The notes under the pieces are model-generated. The model saw only the letters and a program-made list of their open reading frames with translations. It was not told the origin of the DNA and did no database searches. Positions 20,701 to 28,996 of a DNA stretch of 64,000 bases are shown one piece after another. The position numbers were made by a program, and so were the translations under genes. Positions within the stretch are counted from its first letter, which is position 1. Every line of letters starts with the position of its first letter. Origin of the DNA: Stentor roeselii (taxonomy: Eukaryota > Ciliophora > Heterotrichea > Heterotrichida > Stentoridae); contig RSEH01000089.1 of the NCBI GenBank assembly GCA_006503475.1, positions 96,261 through 160,260 of the forward strand, written 5' to 3'.

Positions 20701-23108
20701 ATTTTTCCAAATTCAGGGTGTTTTGAACTATCTAATTTTTTAACAATGCTTAAATTGTACCCGACTCCAAAACGCTTTTTAAGGAATAAAGGAGAACCAA
20801 GGCAATAAAGTTTCCCTGAAGACATGATCGCGATTCGGTCAGCGAGGATATCAGCTTCTTCCATGTAATGAGTGGTCAAGATGATGATTCTGTTTCTTTT
20901 CTGCACTTTAAGCATGTCCCACATTTTTCTTCTCGCAGTTAAGTCCATTCCTGAAGTAGGTTCATCTAACATCACAATAGACGATCCTCCAATAAGCGCA
21001 ATGGCTAAAGAAAGTTTTCTTTTTTGTCCTCCTGATAAATCCCCTGCCTGAGCATGTCTTTTTTCAAGAAGATCAACATCTCTTAAAGTTTCTTCAATAG
21101 ATTTAGCGATTTCTTCATAGTTTTCAAGACCTTTAAACCTACAGAACAAGAAAAGATGTTCTTCAACTGTAAGAGTTTTAAATAAAATATCATGTTGAGG
21201 GCAAACTCCAAGAGTTTTACGTAGTTCTTGCATGTCAGTCTTGAAGTCCAGGCCATTTACAGTCATTTCACCTGAGGTCGGTGCCATCATGCCTGTCAAC
21301 ATGCTGATAGTTGTTGTCTTCCCTGCGCCGTTGTGCCCAAGCAATGCAAAGATCTGACCTTTGAACATGTCAAGGTCCAGGCCGTCGACGGCTGTCTTGT
21401 CGCCAAAGCGTTTGCGAAGGCTTCTCACTTTCATCGCTTGGCCTTGGTCCAGCTGACTCTGAAGGACCCGGTCGTAAGGTTCAATGTTTTCATTTGACGA
21501 AAGCTCACGTCGTCTTTTTTCGTCTTCTTCTGCTATTGCTGATAACTCACTTTCTGATAACTCTCGGCCTGAATGGCCTTTCCAGAACTCACGGGTGAAA
21601 GGAAAGTACCAAGGAAGACTCACTCCAGTATCAGATTGGACTACTTTGTCAAGGTAAAGACCTAACACCCAGTATATCAGAGAGTCGATCAGGAGAAACT
21701 TCATGCAAAGTCCGACTGAGTAGTTGTAATATTGCTCGTTACGACTCTCGAAAGTCATTCCAATTTGAGAGGACTCGAAACATAGAAGTTCAAAAAAACC
21801 TTCTGACATTGCAAAAGTGTTGAAAAGTGACATTATTGACATTATTCCAGTGTCTGTTGTTCGAGTTATGGAAAGGAGGGAAAAGTTACTTAAGAAGAAG
21901 ACAAGCATTCCTACTAAAATTGCGGTTTTTGTCTTGCTGAATAAGGAACTGATCAGGATGCTGTAGGCCAAGCAGGACTGACCGTATAGGAAGAAAAGGG
22001 TGAAAAGAAGCAATTTACTGGAATACTCGAAAATAAATGCACAGACAAATGTACAGCCTAATGAAATGCAGAAATAAATCAAGGTGTACATTATGTACCA
22101 GGATAACCAGTAAGGAATATCGTTCAAACCCATCATTTTCATTGATTCTCTCGCTTTGGACTCCTTTTCACTTACTAAATTACTGATCATTCTGCACACT
22201 GGGACTAGAGAAGTGATAAACATGAAAAAGCCGAGGAAGTAAGTGAAGTTGTTAAGAAAACCGTCACTTGTATATCGGATTCCATGAAGAGGAGCAAGGA
22301 TTTCTACCCATTCAGGACTTTTCGGATCGATTTGCTTGCTGAGCCAGTTGATTGCAAGGTTTTGCACAGTCAGAAACCCACTATAAAAAAAGTCATTCAA
22401 GAACCTAACCTTGACTTGTTTTTCATATTTTCTTATCGAAGGTGAGTAGCTAGTTAAAAAAACCATTAAAAACTCTCCATAAATATAAGTTTCATCAGGG
22501 TTGATACTTGTCACATTATACCTGATATGCATATGCAAGTCTTTTTCCGTGATTCCTGAAATATCAATCCCAAAACAAATTTTTCTCTTAGAATCGCCAT
22601 ATTCCTCACTCTTGACATAATCTTCCATATCATCCGCATCCTTAAAAATCTTCGGACGAGTCAATTTCCTCGGGTCAGTATTCGTGGCATTCAAAGTAAG
22701 ATATAAAAAAGAAGTAATCTCCGATTCCAAGTAACTCGCAAGAGAAGCAGCTTTTTCATTTGACTTGTCAAATGCGAGTGCCCAGGTCCAATCATACTTT
22801 AAATTTTTTCCACACCACCAGAAAGGAATAGATTCTAAAACTTTCTTATGCGATACTCCCAAGGTTTGCATTAGTTCAACATCACCATTGAGTAATTTCA
22901 AGTAAGTTTCTGATGGAGATACTAATTTACTCTTGTCAAGGTAACTCTTAGGCTTCACGTCAGTCACGTCTGAAGCGAGGCGCATCAAGTACAAGAAGAC
23001 CATTAAAAGAATAGGGAAGAAAATCTCACAAAGTGACCCGGCGAGTTCTCGTTTCCATAAAAGCCAGTTCTTCAACAGAGCTGCTTTCAAGTGAGTTCCA
23101 GTCGCCAT
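17727..23108 (-). CDS. Full-size ABCA-type ABC transporter, 1793 aa
   Basis: A complete two-half ABC transporter of subfamily A, which typically moves lipids. Each half has one N-terminal helix, a large extracytosolic loop and a cluster of helices, followed by a nucleotide-binding domain. NBD1 has Walker A GHNGAGKTT at about 590, signature LSGGQKRKLSLA and Walker B IVMLDEPTSGMD. NBD2 has Walker A GVNGAGKTT at about 1427, signature LSGGNKRKLSVA and Walker B VVFLDEPSAGMD. Both sites look catalytically competent. The length fits ABCA proteins with moderate extracellular loops. The order TMD-NBD-TMD-NBD and the domain ending typical of ABCA after NBD2 support the call. No intron is needed. Its ATG is 15 bp from the ATG of the divergent Sfi1-like gene. 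Confidence 0.95.
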   Translation of the reverse strand: MATGTHLKAALLKNWLLWKRELAGSLCEIFFPILLMVFLYLMRLASDVTDVKPKSYLDKSKLVSPSETYLKLLNGDVELMQTLGVSHKKVLESIPFWWCGKNLKYDWTWALAFDKSNEKAASLASYLESEITSFLYLTLNATNTDPRKLTRPKIFKDADDMEDYVKSEEYGDSKRKICFGIDISGITEKDLHMHIRYNVTSINPDETYIYGEFLMVFLTSYSPSIRKYEKQVKVRFLNDFFYSGFLTVQNLAINWLSKQIDPKSPEWVEILAPLHGIRYTSDGFLNNFTYFLGFFMFITSLVPVCRMISNLVSEKESKARESMKMMGLNDIPYWLSWYIMYTLIYFCISLGCTFVCAFIFEYSSKLLLFTLFFLYGQSCLAYSILISSLFSKTKTAILVGMLVFFLSNFSLLSITRTTDTGIMSIMSLFNTFAMSEGFFELLCFESSQIGMTFESRNEQYYNYSVGLCMKFLLIDSLIYWVLGLYLDKVVQSDTGVSLPWYFPFTREFWKGHSGRELSESELSAIAEEDEKRRRELSSNENIEPYDRVLQSQLDQGQAMKVRSLRKRFGDKTAVDGLDLDMFKGQIFALLGHNGAGKTTTISMLTGMMAPTSGEMTVNGLDFKTDMQELRKTLGVCPQHDILFKTLTVEEHLFLFCRFKGLENYEEIAKSIEETLRDVDLLEKRHAQAGDLSGGQKRKLSLAIALIGGSSIVMLDEPTSGMDLTARRKMWDMLKVQKRNRIIILTTHYMEEADILADRIAIMSSGKLYCLGSPLFLKKRFGVGYNLSIVKKLDSSKHPEFGKIESLVSRLIPEARVFNKASAEIIFEIPLECTFRFREFFEQLDLNIEALGIETYGVSVTTLEEVFIRVSRGDEGHHEPREMEKISHFEEEEKIEGNKTRLLNKFDSESLDSDEFNIAQDRVKGSLFWSHFLALTEKRMIYSMRDVKGIMLEIFLPIVFIVCGLVLLTQFSVYKDQTRRLLSYSHYDKGQHVAFYAEKSRPELRQPFEYMKTHRSLFSDVKIESPKDPMSVSEFDYYLYKSRKVSPQRLGSYYSVDTSVNNKSSEVSAVYIWGNTSAYASLPTYANEIGRAYINSLRSTSPFFDVKIYNYPLPLTKKQENLAQNAGSFNVALIFAIGMAFIPTGLVTFIVKERETNVKHQHLVSGVSIPAYWLSSYAWDFVKFLIPGITTPLLINAFDVKSLSEPSEVFGSIWVLFLLFGLAICPHTYSVSFMFKSYSAAQFFVYLSNLILGVIGSLSIWVLIIVSDLTRDIAKIIVYPLRILSPLFCLSHGLMTVGNRDAYQLANGLPDQPEAFDWDITGADICFLVLHVVFDTAAIFLIEWLSNVTFFRNLLATQDPGPSPYPVDEDVERVKQEVKTIDPSEVAVKVQGLRKIYGNLFNKGKAKVAIQEVSFSVPKQQAFALLGVNGAGKTTTFRILTGEYGPTVGEAYISGFDIVKQLPLARYNIGYCPQFDALSEVLTPPEHLKLYAKIKGIPDKLIPKFVQKQIRDMGLTKYLKVQSRNLSGGNKRKLSVAIATIGNPPVVFLDEPSAGMDPGSRKNMWEVVNKIKRQKCSIILTTHSMDEAESLCNTIAIMVGGRFRCYGTATHIKNKYSSGYEFLLKVVYPTAEEVKRTSQTMASFTKDGFVSENSVAAALRASGSEDLIDLVSQHSSGAYLWEEIKENQKVDVLSLAEWVVLENIGTNINEWLKSEFGYVRLIEHYGSYYKFKIENSGNKAWSIGMIFGKIENVKDELRIFEYSLSQTTLEQIFNMFASEGEGKREDGIEMKNRK

Positions 23109-23123
23109 TTTATTCGACCATAA
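23109..23123. promoter_or_regulatory. 15-bp divergent start-to-start spacer
   Basis: Only 15 bp separate the ABCA start codon (minus) from the next start codon (plus). The plus gene has CATAA against its ATG and the minus gene has GAATAAA against its own. There is no room for a conventional promoter and 5' UTR outside the coding regions. Confidence 0.5.
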
Positions 23124-25361
23124 ATGTCAGACTTACTCCTCAACGTTTCTCTAGCGCGAAAGTCTTTACAACGAAAACGGCAGATGCGTTCGAAAGACTT
23201 GAGCTTGAACTTCATGAATGTCTTCTCAGTTGACACGGACCGGAGCAAGACAGAGCGAAATATGCGACTTCGCAGTCAGGACAAGTCTTTAAATAGTGAA
23301 GTACTTGTTACTAGTCCTCTTCCTCCTCGAAGATTTGAGTTTCAGGAAAGTCTTGCAAGTCCTCTTCGACTTAGGTCTTATAAACTTGATGCTACTGGAT
23401 TACTTGTAAGTCGAGTTTCAAGGTTTTTGAATAAACATTTCCTTATTTGGAAGAAAAAAACTGAATTACTTAGGGATAGGGAAAGAGAATTATTTAGAAA
23501 ACAAGCTAGAAGACTTAAAGTTAGTGTTGGAAAAATTGAAAAGAATAGGGAAGTACTTGGTGGAGAGACTTTAGCTGGAAAAATCGTGAGAAAATCTCAG
23601 GATTTTCAGAAGAAGTTCGTTTCTAATGTTCCTAGCAGTTTTGTTGGACTTTCTGATGATGATACTCCTATGATTGAAAGTGGAAATCAGGGAAAGACTA
23701 ATTTTGTTGAAGGGAATTTGAAAAAGTTTGCTAGTCCTGTTTTGAAACAATATGAAAAAAGAGCTGTCTCGCCGAGATATGCCTTAGTTCAAGAGGTTGA
23801 AAAAGGAATCTTGAAAATTTGTAGGTTTTGGCAGAAAAGTTGTGAAAAATCTTTAAATTTTGGATTTGTGAAGTTGAAACAACTGCAAAGACTAGGAAAA
23901 ATCAAGAGTAGAATTGCGAAAATTGAGAGGATTAAAGGTGAGTTCTTGCCTTTTCAACCTGAAGAAACTAGTTCTCCTAGTCTTTATGGAGATGAAGGAA
24001 GGGTGCATTCTAAGCAGGTCTTTCAAGGATGTATTCAGAACTTGAGGGATTTTATTAATGATAAAAGAGACAGAAAGGAACCAAGGGATTTTAAGGATTT
24101 TAAAGAATTTAAAGAGATTAAAGACTTTAAAGATAATAAAGACATTAAAGAGATTAAAAACTTTGAAGAAATTAAAGACTTTGAAGATATTAAAGACTTT
24201 GAAGATAGTAAAGAGATGAATCAAGGAAATGAACTTTATGACTTCAGAGGTAATTTTGATGCTATTCATGCTGGAGTTGAAAAAATTTATTTTTTTGTTA
24301 AAGGCTTTCGACTTAAAGTCGGGTTTAGGGCGCTTGTTAATGAAAGCTCTCAAAATGAAGTTGTGGAAAAGATTGTCTTTACTCTGCAGAAAGTTAAAAG
24401 TAGGAAATTAAGAATTGGCTTTGAAAAAATCTCGCTTTTTTTTCAAAGGGACTTCGAAAAAACATTAAAAAAACTTTTGAAAAATGTGAAAAGAGATATT
24501 AATTACAGACTTTCAGTCAGCTTCAAGTATTGGAAGACTTCGGTAAAATCTTTTATAAAACAACAAGAAGAATTTTCTCTTAGTGCTGTCACAATTCACA
24601 ACATCTTGCTAAACATAATAAACTGCCGTACAAAAGTATTCTTTGCAACATACAAACTAGCGATGATAAAATACATAGAGAAAAACCAAGATCGTTTCAA
24701 AAACTACTCAAAAGCCGTAAATCGCCTATCCCTATGCCTTCGAGACTACAAATTAAAACCATTCATAACATGGAAATACTCAGTCTCCTCATTCAAAGCA
24801 AAACAAGACTCAAGTAAAAAGTACATCTTTCGTCTAGACCGCGCATTGAAGCAGCTTTTCTACGACCACCTGCAGTTTTCCTTCTCATCCCTACTAATCT
24901 TCGCCAAGAAAAAGACCCTAAAACTCAGGTGTTTAAATCGAATTTTCTTAAAATCAATTCGTCAAGTTTTTTACTCTTTCAAGTCACTTTTAAAGCATTC
25001 CCCATCATTACTTTCAAAACCGAAATCCCTTGAATTTCATTCAAAATCCTCGAAAAATTCAGAAAATTTTCAAAGTTTCAAACAAACTTCTCCGAAAAAG
25101 TTTAGTTTTAAGTATCTTCGCCATTGCACAGCAAGTCTAGTGCGCAATCTGACGTTTCACCAGAGAAGCCTGAAAAAAAACACAGTTCTTAAATGGAAAC
25201 TTTTTATTAACCAAGAGAACCAGATCTGGAGTATCAAGAGAAAATATGAAAAAGAATTAAGACAAACAAGAGCAGCAGGTGATGTCTTTAACAGGATGAG
25301 TTTGGTTTATGTTAACTTAATAAGACTCAGCTTTATGAAGCTTCGTAAAGTTGAGCACTAA
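23124..25361 (+). CDS. Sfi1-like (centrin-binding motif) protein, 745 aa
   Basis: A basic, helical protein with no membrane segment. Several segments match the Sfi1 repeat pattern of hydrophobics ending in F-x2-W-K: HFLIWKKK, SVSFKYWKTSV, KPFITWKYSV, and KKNTVLKWKLF near the C-terminus. Related stretches with Tyr or Phe in place of Trp lie between them. Sfi1 repeats bind centrins and build contractile or basal-body fibres, which are abundant in heterotrichs. Family knowledge therefore suggests a cortical or centriolar role. Residues about 322-364 form a highly repetitive acidic/basic triplet array (see the separate repeat). The repeat spacing is irregular and the number of clear motifs small, so the assignment is tentative. 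Divergent from the ABCA gene with 15 bp between the start codons. Confidence 0.5.
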   Translation: MSDLLLNVSLARKSLQRKRQMRSKDLSLNFMNVFSVDTDRSKTERNMRLRSQDKSLNSEVLVTSPLPPRRFEFQESLASPLRLRSYKLDATGLLVSRVSRFLNKHFLIWKKKTELLRDRERELFRKQARRLKVSVGKIEKNREVLGGETLAGKIVRKSQDFQKKFVSNVPSSFVGLSDDDTPMIESGNQGKTNFVEGNLKKFASPVLKQYEKRAVSPRYALVQEVEKGILKICRFWQKSCEKSLNFGFVKLKQLQRLGKIKSRIAKIERIKGEFLPFQPEETSSPSLYGDEGRVHSKQVFQGCIQNLRDFINDKRDRKEPRDFKDFKEFKEIKDFKDNKDIKEIKNFEEIKDFEDIKDFEDSKEMNQGNELYDFRGNFDAIHAGVEKIYFFVKGFRLKVGFRALVNESSQNEVVEKIVFTLQKVKSRKLRIGFEKISLFFQRDFEKTLKKLLKNVKRDINYRLSVSFKYWKTSVKSFIKQQEEFSLSAVTIHNILLNIINCRTKVFFATYKLAMIKYIEKNQDRFKNYSKAVNRLSLCLRDYKLKPFITWKYSVSSFKAKQDSSKKYIFRLDRALKQLFYDHLQFSFSSLLIFAKKKTLKLRCLNRIFLKSIRQVFYSFKSLLKHSPSLLSKPKSLEFHSKSSKNSENFQSFKQTSPKKFSFKYLRHCTASLVRNLTFHQRSLKKNTVLKWKLFINQENQIWSIKRKYEKELRQTRAAGDVFNRMSLVYVNLIRLSFMKLRKVEH
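24086..24214 (+). repeat. In-frame 9-nt/18-nt tandem repeat coding for a charged triplet array
   Basis: About 14 consecutive copies of a three-residue unit of the form [D/E/N]-[F/I]-[K/E] are encoded here, for example DFKDFKEFKEIKDFK. At DNA level this is a degenerate 9-nt period, with a cleaner 18-nt period in the second half (GAAGATATTAAAGACTTT-like). It is in frame with the Sfi1-like gene. A 3-residue period does not suit an alpha-helical coiled coil and may give an extended or amphipathic charged rod. Confidence 0.8.
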
Positions 25362-25753
25362 GTCTAAAAAATTCAGCTTAAATAAAATCTTAGTATTAAT
25401 GATTAAAATTGAAGATTATTATTTTTATTTAAATGATTCTTGAATTTTTTTTATTTTCGGCTTCTTCACAGATGATTATATTTTTTAGGTTTAATTGTAA
25501 AGGGAATGAATGAAGGAAAGTCTTGTGAGTAATAAAAACTATGGCTTGAAAATATCAGTCATTTTATTGATTTTGTTGAAGTAATGATGATTTTCGCTGG
25601 TTATACAGATTGATAACTTGATTTTGTTGAATTAATGATAAATTTTGATGGTTTTATGATTATCTATTCACCTAACATCACATTCAAGACTTTCTCGTTT
25701 ATTGTCTCGCTTATTCATCATTAATCAACCATAACTTATCATTCTTTCATATA
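25362..25753. other. Spacer with an imperfect 51-bp-spaced direct repeat
   Basis: No gene seen. TTGATTTTGTTGAA occurs at 25567 and again at 25618, and the following bases (TAATGATgATTTT-like) are also partly conserved, giving an imperfect direct repeat with a 51-bp period. CATATA lies directly before the next ATG. Confidence 0.5.
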
Positions 25754-26932
25754 ATGTCGGCAGTCAAGGACTCTGCTATTGTTGCCATCAATGGAACCAT
25801 CGTCATCGCTGTTATGGTCTCTGCTGGGATCTTGGCTATGAGGTTTAAAGTAAACGTCAGCTAGATCCTTGATAAGTCGTCGTCTGAAGCAATTGGAAGA
25901 TTAATTTTAAATATTCTACTGCCATGTCTGTTGTTTACTGAAATGATTGAGTCTTTTGACGTCTCTGCACTTAATAGTTTCGGTCTATTGATATTTTTCT
26001 GCACTGGTATTCGATATTAAGTTCACGTTTTTTGCGGAGTCTTCATTGGTTGGGTTTTAGGAAAAGCCTTGAAATCAAAGCGAGACGTAAGAAGACTAAT
26101 GATGAACTGCGTCGGTTTCCAAGACACAACAGCGATTCCATTGATTTTCGCGTCAGTTCTGGGAAATGACAGCGCAACAGACGATGACGATGATTTTACA
26201 TCGCAAGCAATGAATGCAGTTTTAGTCTACACAGTTTTTGTGACAGTTTACAAGTGGACAATATCCTACAGGTAATCAGTAGGCAGTCTAATGAAGCCGC
26301 TTCCAGACATTATCACTAACAAGCCTTTAAACCACAGCACAGTCTCTGAATTCGAAATGGACACTAGCAGACAGTCTGCAGATATTCAAGAAGGAGGCTT
26401 CTGGTGGACTTGTAAGAAAATTATGAACCCGCCGATATATGCGACGCTGATAGCGATTCCTTTGGCTGCTATTCCTTATATGAAAGAATATGTTTTTGTG
26501 GGCTCTGGTTCGATCTTGGCACAAAATGTTTTTAAGGCGCTGGTCGTTCTCGGAGGAAGCGTTTCGCCCATGATCAACATTTTACTCGGATGCAACCTAA
26601 GCCGAGGATACCCTCCCGGTGCAGACATCAAATGGTAATACTCAAAAAGGGTCGAAATCATCGCGATTCTCATCGGAAAAGAAGTATTAATGCCAATAAT
26701 CGGCTTAGGTCTTGCAGGAGGCTTTTACTACGCAGGTATCTCAGAACGTGTGATGACTTTAATGGTGATGATAATTTACGCCGCTCCAACATCTCTCCAA
26801 CTTCTAATGATCTGCTCAACTCACAAGAACCAAGTCGAAAACATCTCAAAAGTTTACCTTATAATGTACGCGACTTCTGCAATTCCCATGGCGCTTTGGA
26901 CGATGTTATTTTTGATTCTTCTATATGGCTAA
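25754..26932 (+). CDS. PIN-LIKES / auxin-efflux-carrier-family membrane transporter, four 15-nt introns
   Basis: Four in-frame stops vanish when 15-nt GT...AG introns are removed at 25850-25864, 26007-26021, 26272-26286 and 26635-26649, giving a continuous 372-residue protein. It has about ten transmembrane helices in two bundles. The first ends with GFQDTTAIPLIFASVL and the second contains LGGSVSPMINILLGCNLSRG. These match the membrane-transport (auxin efflux carrier/PILS) family, with a hydrophilic acidic loop in the middle. Family members are secondary transporters of organic anions, often in the ER. The substrate here is unknown and auxin is not implied. The start ATG is preceded by CATATA. 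It faces the convergent Mpv17-like gene, with 54 bp between stops. Confidence 0.88.
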
Positions 26933-26986
26933 ATAACTAGTTATACAACCTGTAATAAAAAGATATTAATGTTAACCAAAGTTAAT

Positions 26987-27547
26987 CTAATTTTCGGTCT
27001 TCGTGGTGCTCTTGTTCATGCAAAAGGACAAGTAAATCATCCAGCCGAAGCCGATAGAATTAACTGTTAACACCTGGAACTCAACTGGAACGTACTTGAA
27101 AGTGAACATTAAAAGTGTCGTCCAGTAGGTGATGTTCACCTTATTCGTCCTTATGAAGTCTCTCTCCATCTTCTCTTTGAACTCCTGAATGCCACCTCCA
27201 TTTGTGTGTGTGTGAGCAGCGAAGAAGGCTACTAAAATTGCTGGACCGATCGTCATGCGATCGAAAAGCGACTTGCAAAAGATGGTTTTCATTGACTTTC
27301 CAGGGAATTTCACTGATAGCCACTTGTACCAGTAATGCAATATTGGAGTCACCAACACTGCTCTGAATGTTGCCAGGTTCGTCGCTCGATGATTCGAAAA
27401 ATTATCTAAAAAGCTCCTTCCGTGGAACTTGGACTCGATGTATTGGCAGATGACATCGGCTTTGTAAGTCAATACAAAGGCTGAGACGACCTCAGTCGTC
27501 TTCGGGTATCGCATCAGGCTCCTATTGAACCATTTGACTGCTTGCAT
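26987..27547 (-). CDS. Mpv17/PMP22-family membrane protein
   Basis: About 186 residues with the Mpv17 layout: an N-terminal YPKTTEVVSAFVLTYKADVICQYIE (the family's P-x-T ... GD-x-x-Q region in altered form), a mid segment RATNLATFRAVLVTPILHYWYKWL (family R-x-x-R/G-P-x-x-H-x-WY), and a C-terminal helix pair containing FKYVPVEFQVLTVNSIGFGWMIYLSF (family W-P-x-x-N-F-x-x-VP-x-x-R, then W-x-x-YLS). Four helices are expected. Family members sit in the inner mitochondrial or peroxisomal membrane and act as channels or in stress and DNA maintenance. I chose ATG 27547 (after TATATAT) rather than the upstream in-frame GTG at 27586. The stop is TAG. Confidence 0.85.
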   Translation of the reverse strand: MQAVKWFNRSLMRYPKTTEVVSAFVLTYKADVICQYIESKFHGRSFLDNFSNHRATNLATFRAVLVTPILHYWYKWLSVKFPGKSMKTIFCKSLFDRMTIGPAILVAFFAAHTHTNGGGIQEFKEKMERDFIRTNKVNITYWTTLLMFTFKYVPVEFQVLTVNSIGFGWMIYLSFCMNKSTTKTEN

Positions 27548-28379
27548 ATATATATTATTACTGACAGTTGGGACCTGTGGGATCACAAGGGAATTTAATG
27601 GACAGGAAAAAAAGTATAAAACAGGGACAAAAATTAGGTAAAAATTTTAAAGTTTTTCTGGAATTTTAAAGTTTCGTGTGAAGATTATCAGAAAATAGCA
27701 AGATTTTTTGGGGTTTGATTGGAAATGAATTGAGTTTTGAAGGGGATGAAATTTTTTAGAGATGGCTTGAAAGATTAAAGGAAAAGTTTTGGTACTTTTA
27801 GGGAAGGTAAAACTAGGAAGATAGGGGTTTTGATTTGGAGTTGAAGAATGACTGCTGCTAGTGCTTTTGAGTAAATGGATGAAGATAAAGAGGTATGGAA
27901 AGATTGAATAAACTACGATTGAGTTGTAAAAAGAAAAGCTCTGAGGTAAGAACTCCTTATCCTAAACTATTCCAATCAAAGTTTCTAAGAATCATGATTC
28001 CCTGAATACTTTTCCCATCAGAACTTTATACCTTTTCTCCAAAAGCTTACTATTCTATTCCTATCAGTTATCTCAAGTATTTTTCTCTCCCCTTTCATCT
28101 AAAATTTCCTCATTCCAGATAATAAAACCTCCTTTGCATCATCAGGCAGGTGGGAAATCCATATCCTCAGAAAGTTCACATAAATGTCCGACCAAGTTCT
28201 AATTAATACAAGTCAAACATTCTAAGTTTCCTACTCAAGCGAACCCAGTTCGAGTCTTTGGTCACTTTCGAATCCATTCACTCGAAGTCTTCCCATAAAA
28301 AATTTTCTCTCCACCCATCCCAAGAAATTTTTTTGAATAAGCCAAGACAAACAAACCCTAATTAAAATCAACATATCTA
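27548..28379. other. Gene-free spacer with weak coding-like pieces
   Basis: No intact gene is visible. Near 27848 a plus-strand ATG opens a peptide beginning MTAASAFE that is broken by TAA and TGA within 20 codons. Near 28182 an ATAAATG opens a short frame (MSDQVLINT) with a TAA 12 codons in. The only candidate intron there starts GTC and lacks the A at position 10, so I do not accept it as a gene. The stretch otherwise holds the promoter region for the basic protein at 28380. Confidence 0.4.
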
Positions 28380-28979
28380 ATGAACCGACTATTAACCAGA
28401 CCGATCTCTAAAAAGGCAGTTTTAAACGAAAGGCCGACTTCAGCAAGTCATTTAGGCCAAGTGAGGATGACCAGAGGCTCACAGGTGTTCTCAAGTGGGT
28501 CTTATTCTTTACCTGTTCAAGTCCAGCATAACCCAGAAGTTCAAGATATGGGAACGTCAACAAGTCCCTTGAAATTCGACGATTTCGAAGCATCTCCAGT
28601 GCCAATCCAGACCTTAACCTTCAAATCCTCGAAAGTGTCAGCTCCAGAGCGTCACCGTCGAGTATTAATCGTGAAATACTTAAGATCCGAGCCATCCAAA
28701 TCCTCCAACTCTCGAAAATCCTCAGAAAGACGTTCAAGTCGTTCCTTATTAAAATACTTCGACATGATGAACAAGCCAGACCAATCCTTTAACCCAGGAA
28801 GCCGAGGATCGGCTTCCTCTCGTCCAGTCACATGCCGTTCATCAGGTCCAGTGAACAAGCGAGTTTTTTCCGAACTGAACCTTGACTACCCAGCAGGTTC
28901 TCGAATGTTCGACATCTGCGAAGTACTAAGTGTGGCTCAAGGTGAGTTCAACATGCGTTATCTACGAGGCAAGAGATGA
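28380..28979 (+). CDS. Basic Ser/Arg-rich hypothetical protein, 199 aa
   Basis: An intact 199-residue protein without a recognised domain. It is rich in Ser, Arg, Pro and Lys and mostly predicted disordered, with stretches such as SKSSNSRKSSERRSSRSLL that would be good phosphorylation substrates. There is no signal peptide or membrane helix. A short hydrophobic segment near the C-terminus (MFDICEVLSVAQGEFNMRYL) might form a binding helix. Its ATG follows CATATCTA. It is convergent with the double-kinase gene, with 17 bp between the stops. A cytoskeletal or nuclear scaffold role is possible but not shown. Confidence 0.6.
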   Translation: MNRLLTRPISKKAVLNERPTSASHLGQVRMTRGSQVFSSGSYSLPVQVQHNPEVQDMGTSTSPLKFDDFEASPVPIQTLTFKSSKVSAPERHRRVLIVKYLRSEPSKSSNSRKSSERRSSRSLLKYFDMMNKPDQSFNPGSRGSASSRPVTCRSSGPVNKRVFSELNLDYPAGSRMFDICEVLSVAQGEFNMRYLRGKR

Positions 28980-28996
28980 AGTGTATTTAAATTAAT

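Noticed and set aside
23892-24353. 153-codon minus-strand ORF opposite the Sfi1-like gene
   Set aside because: It mirrors the charged triplet repeat (giving Phe/Ile/Asn runs), has no start box and no domain.
28225-28275. GTTCGAGTC resembling a tRNA B box
   Set aside because: No five-base T-stem pairing around the loop and no D-arm at the expected distance.
28182-28340. Possible small gene MSDQVLINT... with a 15-nt intron GTCAAACATTCTAAG
   Set aside because: The candidate intron begins GTC rather than GTA and lacks A at position 10, unlike all accepted introns, and the product is only about 45 residues.
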